64,000 nucleotides of DNA from assembly GCA_910587425.1 (NCBI GenBank), contig CAJUKU010000010.1, positions 23,594 to 87,593 on the forward strand, read 5' to 3'. A program made the translations under genes and the position numbers. The notes beneath the pieces were generated by a model that searched no databases, was not told the origin of the DNA, and was given only the letters and a program-made list of their open reading frames with translations. Positions within the stretch are counted from its first letter, which is position 1; each line of letters opens with the position of its first letter. The DNA is from an uncultured Muribaculaceae bacterium (GTDB taxonomy: Bacteria > Bacteroidota > Bacteroidia > Bacteroidales > Muribaculaceae). Shown in pieces: positions 60,097-64,000 of the stretch.

Positions 60097-60321
60097 TATG
60101 CGTGAGAAACTTGCTATTCCGAATATTTTCACTAAATTTGCAATTGGAGTGACGGAGGTCGCACCAATTACATTGTGGAAATTCGGAAGCGTTATGCTCT
60201 CTTGTTGACGGAAACCTGAGAAATTTCTAAGCACAGACAAGGACGGCATGATAGTTTCTCACGCATAGCGTGGGCTGCTATTGCCATATCTGTCTGTCAG
60301 GTTTTCTCAGGACCTCCGTCA
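60097..60321. repeat. Structured inverted-repeat region
   Basis: Three inverted pairs overlap here. TATGCGTGAGAAACT (60097-60111) pairs perfectly with 60253-60267. TGACGGAGGTC (60150-60160) pairs with GACCTCCGTCA (60311-60321). TGACGGAAACCTGAGAAA (60206-60223) pairs with about 60302-60321. Within the last, ACAGACA/TGTCTGT and CACGC-ATA-GCGTG give a long hairpin. These pairings compete, as in a switch-like RNA or a miniature mobile element. There is no convincing ORF. Confidence 0.6.
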
Positions 60322-60396
60322 TCGATGTGGAATTCAGTCTACGCTTTTTCTTTTCACAAAAACAAGTTGTTATTAATCATAAAAACTAAGAATATC

Positions 60397-60741
60397 ATGA
60401 CTGTTAAAGATGTCATTGAAAAGATTGGCAATGCTGAGAGTGTTCAGATTTCACTTTCAGAAGAGGACTGGAATTCCCTCGGCAGCAATGCCTCCGTTGT
60501 AAAATTGGAAGGCACTCCGGAAGAAGTGAACGGCAGGACTCTCGCGTTCATAAAGAGCGGTGATCTGTCTGTAGCGAAAACATTGGCAATCGTGCTTTTC
60601 TGCAATCCGGGAGATCCATTCTCCATGCTGGGCGCAATTCCTGGCGAAGAAATCTCTGCAATAGGATCAAAGATATTATATGGCGTATGCTGTGAGAAGC
60701 GTCCCCTTGGCACGGTTGAGGTGTATATAACTTACAATTGA
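60397..60741 (+). CDS. Hypothetical protein, 114 residues
   Basis: Unrecognised. The ATG at 60397 starts MTVKDVIEKIGNAESVQISL; the longer frame from 60325 begins with low-complexity Lys/Leu/Ile coding that looks like leader sequence. The sequence is acidic and appears alpha/beta, with SEEDWNSLGSNASVVKLEGT and a strand-rich end EKRPLGTVEVYITYN. No signal peptide or membrane segment. The next gene begins inside or just after its stop. Confidence 0.6.
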   Translation: MTVKDVIEKIGNAESVQISLSEEDWNSLGSNASVVKLEGTPEEVNGRTLAFIKSGDLSVAKTLAIVLFCNPGDPFSMLGAIPGEEISAIGSKILYGVCCEKRPLGTVEVYITYN

Positions 60742-60806
60742 CTCCATTTAAAGATAAAATCACACTAAAAAGTTGCGCACGACACGGATTCCAGTGCATA
60801 CAGATT

Positions 60807-60983
60807 ATGATAGGATATGCAGAACAAGTAGGCGCCACGGTCTATGTCCGCAACGCCAATGGCGGTCTCATGTGGACAAAAGCAGGTACATTGGTGGGTT
60901 ACACATCAACGACGGTTGCTATCAAGCAAGGCTCCGTCACTTACATCTGTGGAGAACGTGGTGAGATCAAATTCACCCGATGA
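60807..60983 (+). CDS. Small beta-strand protein, 58 residues
   Basis: Two starts are possible: TTG at 60738 (81 residues) or ATG at 60807, chosen here because TTG would give an unusual Lys/Cys-rich extension. The 58-residue form has GATVYVRNANGGLMWTKAG and TTVAIKQGSVTYICGERGEI, a pattern of repeated short strands seen in small proteins of phages and mobile elements. Function unknown. Its end overlaps the next gene by 4 bp (ATGATG). Confidence 0.5.
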   Translation: MIGYAEQVGATVYVRNANGGLMWTKAGTLVGYTSTTVAIKQGSVTYICGERGEIKFTR

Positions 60984-61660
60984 TGACAAATCCGTACGAA
61001 AAACATATCAAATGGTGGCTCGGTGAATTCTGCGCCGAAGATAGGTATGAGTGGCTGATGTCTCTCTTTCCTGAGTTCAATACTCGTCTTGCCAAATTTG
61101 CCGTAGGCGTGTACAGGTGGAATATGATAGGTGAGATTGATCTTGATAAGCAGGAAGAAGTGGAACGAGTTCACACAATATTGAAGATCATAGATAATTC
61201 CCCTGGCTATGATTTCTTCGACAATGTTTTCAATGAGGCAAGCCCTGATATGGTCTGCGGCATTATCGGTATGTCTCCTAAAGTTATCACCGAAGAACAG
61301 CCGTTTGTGGCTGATTACTCCGTTCATGAAATTAAAAGTTACGAAGATCTCGAGCGCTTAAAAGATTCGGTAGGATGGTGCATTGTCGTTTCAGAAGAGT
61401 CTTACAATGACTATGCAGCAAACGGATCTCGCTTCTATCTGTGCGAGAATGAAGACTGGTGGGATGTCCCTTGCCAAACCGGACCGGACTTTCCGCTTGA
61501 CAACTATGGACTTTCACTCCTTGCGGTTGAGGTCGGTCCGGATAACCATATCCGCTCAATCACCACCCGTTGGAACGATGCCGGTACCGAGGTCACCGAA
61601 TCCTGGCTCAAAGAGCTACTCGGTGATAAATTAAATATGTTATTCAGCATAAAAGACTGA
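60980..61660 (+). CDS. Hypothetical protein of phage-associated type, 226 residues
   Basis: Not assigned to a named family. The N-terminal half is helical (WWLGEFCAEDRYEWLMSLFP), and the second half has the pattern WCIVVSEESYNDYAANGSRF then YGLSLLAVEVGPDNHIRS then TTRWNDAGTEV. I recall this arrangement of Trp-Cys-Ile, a Phe-Tyr strand, Tyr-Gly-Leu-Ser and Thr-Arg-Trp-Asn from Bacteroidota phage and gut metagenome proteins of unknown role. It overlaps the preceding small gene by 4 bp. Confidence 0.68.
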   Translation: MMTNPYEKHIKWWLGEFCAEDRYEWLMSLFPEFNTRLAKFAVGVYRWNMIGEIDLDKQEEVERVHTILKIIDNSPGYDFFDNVFNEASPDMVCGIIGMSPKVITEEQPFVADYSVHEIKSYEDLERLKDSVGWCIVVSEESYNDYAANGSRFYLCENEDWWDVPCQTGPDFPLDNYGLSLLAVEVGPDNHIRSITTRWNDAGTEVTESWLKELLGDKLNMLFSIKD

Positions 61661-61707
61661 TTTGTTGAATGGATTGATTAAATTTGCGTTGTGATAAAAA
61701 AATAAGC

Positions 61708-62658
61708 ATGGATAAAGAAAAGATCATACACCAACTTGAAGCGAGATTACTTAAAATCTGCCCTGATGTAATTACACGTCCTACCGTCGTTGGGCGTGAG
61801 GGGGCAACGAAGGAGTCAGAATGGTCTCGTCAAATAGTCGTTCCTGGGAGGTATTCTATGGACGAATATTTAAAAACTGTTTTCGGTATTTCTAATCCCG
61901 ATTGGGGCAAGCTTTATAAGCAAGCCACTTCGGGTGCAGGGCAAGAGGCAGATAGAATCTCAACACTGCATTCTTCCTCACTTCTCGCGCTCCTATGCTT
62001 TTCAAACGTTACTAAAGAGACCCCATTGTATATCGATGGAATTGAATATACGAAAGTTTGGTTTGAGGTAAAAAACAAGGTTTTTGATAGACCCTCAAAT
62101 ATAGATATCGTATTGGAGGGTGAAAACTCAGATCTCCTATTTTTAGAGTCTAAATTTACGGAGTATCTAACTCCTGCAAGTAACGCTTTTTCAGAAAAGT
62201 ACTTCAATTTCTATCGGAATATTCTGCCGATGATTGACGGCTTTCCACTCCGAATGGTTTATCCAAGGAAGTATGATAATCAAGATGGTATGGGCTTAGA
62301 ATGTTCGTCGAATGCAAAACTTTACATGGATGGAATCAAACAGTGCTTTTCGCATTTGATAGGACTGTGTCAGGGTCCGGCTGAAAAAGAAAAATGGGAG
62401 GATAAAAGTGGCAAGATTCGTTTTGCTGAAATACTCTATGAGATTCCCGGGGAAGAATTTAATTCTTATAAAAGCCTTTATTCCAAAACTATAGGGTTGA
62501 TAAAGGCTGAGATGTTGCGAAAAGCAATTGAGCCGATTCTTGAATTAGAGAATAATTATACCGATAGAATAGAGGTGTGTCCTCAAATCCGCACGTATCA
62601 GGATGTTTTCAAGGAATTCAAACTACCGGAGAACGTAAGGGAATATTATGGTTTATGA
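61708..62658 (+). CDS. PD-(D/E)XK nuclease-like protein
   Basis: A 316-residue protein, with the ATG at 61708 preferred over a TTG-initiated extension at 61684. The central segment PSNIDIVLEGENSDLLFLES then KFTEYL reads as a restriction-like core: Asp in NIDIVLE and the Glu-x-Lys of LESKF. A Trp- and Ser-rich N-terminal part (TLHSSSLLALLCFSNV) resembles the PGN_0703-type putative restriction endonucleases of Bacteroidota, as I remember them. No methyltransferase is nearby, so a solitary nuclease or defence effector is more likely than classical restriction. It overlaps the next gene by 4 bp (ATGA). Confidence 0.65.
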   Translation: MDKEKIIHQLEARLLKICPDVITRPTVVGREGATKESEWSRQIVVPGRYSMDEYLKTVFGISNPDWGKLYKQATSGAGQEADRISTLHSSSLLALLCFSNVTKETPLYIDGIEYTKVWFEVKNKVFDRPSNIDIVLEGENSDLLFLESKFTEYLTPASNAFSEKYFNFYRNILPMIDGFPLRMVYPRKYDNQDGMGLECSSNAKLYMDGIKQCFSHLIGLCQGPAEKEKWEDKSGKIRFAEILYEIPGEEFNSYKSLYSKTIGLIKAEMLRKAIEPILELENNYTDRIEVCPQIRTYQDVFKEFKLPENVREYYGL

Positions 62659-63248
62659 GGGTTCTACATCTCTCGGATACACATGGATATCACAGACGGT
62701 TGACTGATTTGCCGGAGGCTGACGTGGCGGTCCATTCAGGTGACTTCTGTATGGTCGGTTCGGAGGCAGAGGCAATCGACTTCATGAACTGGTTTTGCGA
62801 CTTGCCGTATGCCCATAAGATTTTTATCTGTGGCAACCATGATGACTGCCTGTCTGGAGCAAACATAGACGGTCTTGACTCCAACGTGCATTATCTCTGC
62901 AACTCAGGCATAGAGATTGATGGTGTAATGTTCTATGGCGTACCGATGTTTATGGGCGACTGTGTAACCGGTAGGCAGCAACGCAATATCGAAAAGATTC
63001 CAGCTGATATTGATGTCCTAATTACTCACTCCCCACCATACGGAATCCTTGATTCCGATGACAATATCAACTACGGCGATGAATTGTTACTGACCAAGGT
63101 TGTGGAAGTTCAACCACAATTCCATCTGTTCGGTCATATTCACGCACGGCATGGCATCGTAAAAGGACACAGAATTACATTCTCTAACGGAGCAATAATG
63201 AACTCTGATTATTCCCAATTATTACATCCTAATTTATTGACGATATAA
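62655..63248 (+). CDS. Calcineurin-like metallophosphoesterase
   Basis: A 197-residue phosphoesterase. All motif blocks are visible: DxH in LHLSDTHGY, GD in VHSGDFCM, GNHD in FICGNHDDC, the His of ITHSPPYG and GHIH in FGHIHARHG, which together hold a two-metal site. The start ATG at 62655 overlaps the nuclease-like gene by 4 bp, so the two are translated together. Such enzymes cleave phosphodiesters in nucleic acids or signalling nucleotides; the substrate here is unknown. Confidence 0.88.
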   Translation: MRVLHLSDTHGYHRRLTDLPEADVAVHSGDFCMVGSEAEAIDFMNWFCDLPYAHKIFICGNHDDCLSGANIDGLDSNVHYLCNSGIEIDGVMFYGVPMFMGDCVTGRQQRNIEKIPADIDVLITHSPPYGILDSDDNINYGDELLLTKVVEVQPQFHLFGHIHARHGIVKGHRITFSNGAIMNSDYSQLLHPNLLTI

Positions 63249-63319
63249 CATCTCTACCTAATGGCACGCGAATAGGATTTTATTTACTTACAATCCGCTA
63301 AAAATCAAGTCATATTACT

Positions 63320-64000
63320 ATGATAACATCCTATGGGTACATATCAGAGAACCTTGATAACCTAACAATTGAAGATATTGAATGCTCTTTGCGTGACATG
63401 GCAAAGGAATCCTTTGGTCAAAGTTCTGGTATTCCTCTAAGAATCAGGAAGCAATATATGGAGGAACTCGCTTGGCGTTACAATAGGCAGACAATCTTCT
63501 CTTCGGGGTTCGAGCAGAGGTTGCGAAGAGCAAACGAGATACTTGTTCGGGATTCCGAAAAAATCATTCGCAAGGCATACTGTGTTTACAATAAATGCAT
63601 GGAAGCCATCTCTAATCAACAGTTGCTAAATAGTCTTATAGTTACTGCATGGTTGAAAATCCCGGCTATTAAGTATGGAACATCAAAGATTGAGTGCAAT
63701 AGCCCTGAATCAGTAGACAAAGATTTATGGAATGCTTATGCGGAAACAATCAATGCAAATGATTGCTTTGGAATCAGACTTTGTTCAAAGTTTAACCGAT
63801 TTGAGGATTTCAACGATTTGATCCGCTATAAGATATGGGGTGCCAAGCTGAATGAAGAAATCCATTCATGGGCACACAGCTGCGGACTCCCTGAGCATAT
63901 TGCGAAAAGTGACTACATCTATTGCTGGCCGTTCCATAATATGCTTGATGGAAAAACCGGAGCAGACTGGGACAGTGCGCCGGAGCAGACTGGGACACTT
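63320..64000 (+). CDS. Hypothetical protein, cut by the right edge and probably by an insertion
   Basis: An open frame from ATG 63320 to the end of the window (227 codons, no stop). It begins MITSYGYISENLDNLTIEDI and contains IRKQYMEELAWRYNRQTIF and ELAWRYNRQ-like charged helices. It is not recognised. The final about 15 codons lie in an IS21-like repeat (63957 on), so the native C-terminus is probably lost or changed. AT-richer than core genes. Confidence 0.55.
   Translation, partial: MITSYGYISENLDNLTIEDIECSLRDMAKESFGQSSGIPLRIRKQYMEELAWRYNRQTIFSSGFEQRLRRANEILVRDSEKIIRKAYCVYNKCMEAISNQQLLNSLIVTAWLKIPAIKYGTSKIECNSPESVDKDLWNAYAETINANDCFGIRLCSKFNRFEDFNDLIRYKIWGAKLNEEIHSWAHSCGLPEHIAKSDYIYCWPFHNMLDGKTGADWDSAPEQTGTL
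63957..63997 (+). repeat. 18-bp direct repeat, candidate IS21-family terminal repeats
   Basis: CCGGAGCAGACTGGGACA occurs at 63957-63974 and 63980-63997, period 23 bp. IS21 elements carry several such terminal repeats, and similar GACTGGGACA sequences flank them in Bacteroidota as I recall. The transposase would lie beyond the edge. Confidence 0.5.

Noticed and set aside
60049..60249. A 66-codon minus-strand frame
   Set aside because: It covers the inverted-repeat region and the end of a plus-strand gene; its composition reflects the repeats.

Overview
The window looks like a chromosome segment of a gut Bacteroidales bacterium, most likely of the Muribaculaceae (S24-7) type. The evidence is Bacteroidota-style promoters (TTTG, about 20 bp, then TAnnTTTG), Bacteroidota-typical protein families (DUF4923, DUF4493/PCMD lipoproteins, DUF4271, a T9SS-like C-terminus, a 6-bladed propeller lipoprotein, a three-subunit fumarate reductase) and a GC-rich codon style. 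The genus is inference. No phylogenetic computation was possible, and family names come from reading the translated sequence, not from database searches.

Layout. 1-6.1 kb: 5'-truncated metK, a PpiD-like periplasmic foldase, L-serine dehydratase, tRNA-Ala(GGC) with promoter and terminator, and an outer-membrane barrel gene. 6.1-13.2 kb (minus): hpf, a Xer recombinase, and a four-gene surface locus with two PCMD-type lipoproteins flanking two related beta-barrel proteins. 13.4-25.1 kb: a DUF4923 protein, yebC, pheT, a patatin phospholipase, a GH13 enzyme, prs, recA, a GT2/barrel pair and a nitroreductase. 25.2-39.3 kb: carB, asd, a cation/proton antiporter, a LOG protein, the compact DUF4271-hemD-rnpA-yidD-tatD-HAD-ribF run, and converging trmH, serS and yqeY. 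39.4-42.8 kb: an orphan HigA-like regulator, then DUF2807 repeat protein, ECF sigma factor, anti-sigma candidate and a DUF5024-like protein. 42.8-52.3 kb: a GH20 enzyme, two secreted or surface proteins, a small P-loop protein, a histidine phosphatase and a propeller lipoprotein. 52.3-58.6 kb: frdCAB and a second GH20 enzyme.

Two non-coding areas (44.96-45.20 kb and 48.59-49.56 kb) are built from shared palindromic modules (named A-D here) that are nested and partly mirror-symmetric. One hairpin carries a compensatory base-pair change between two copies.

From 58.9 kb to the right edge the character changes to AT-richer, small, tightly coupled, poorly known genes: a DUF2493/SLOG protein, a 42-residue ORF, several hypotheticals, a structured inverted-repeat region, a PD-(D/E)XK nuclease-like protein and a metallophosphoesterase joined by an ATGA overlap. 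A gene running off the edge ends in an 18-bp direct repeat resembling an IS21-family end. This accessory island is the best place to look for an undescribed, possibly defensive, system. No CRISPR array or rRNA was seen.
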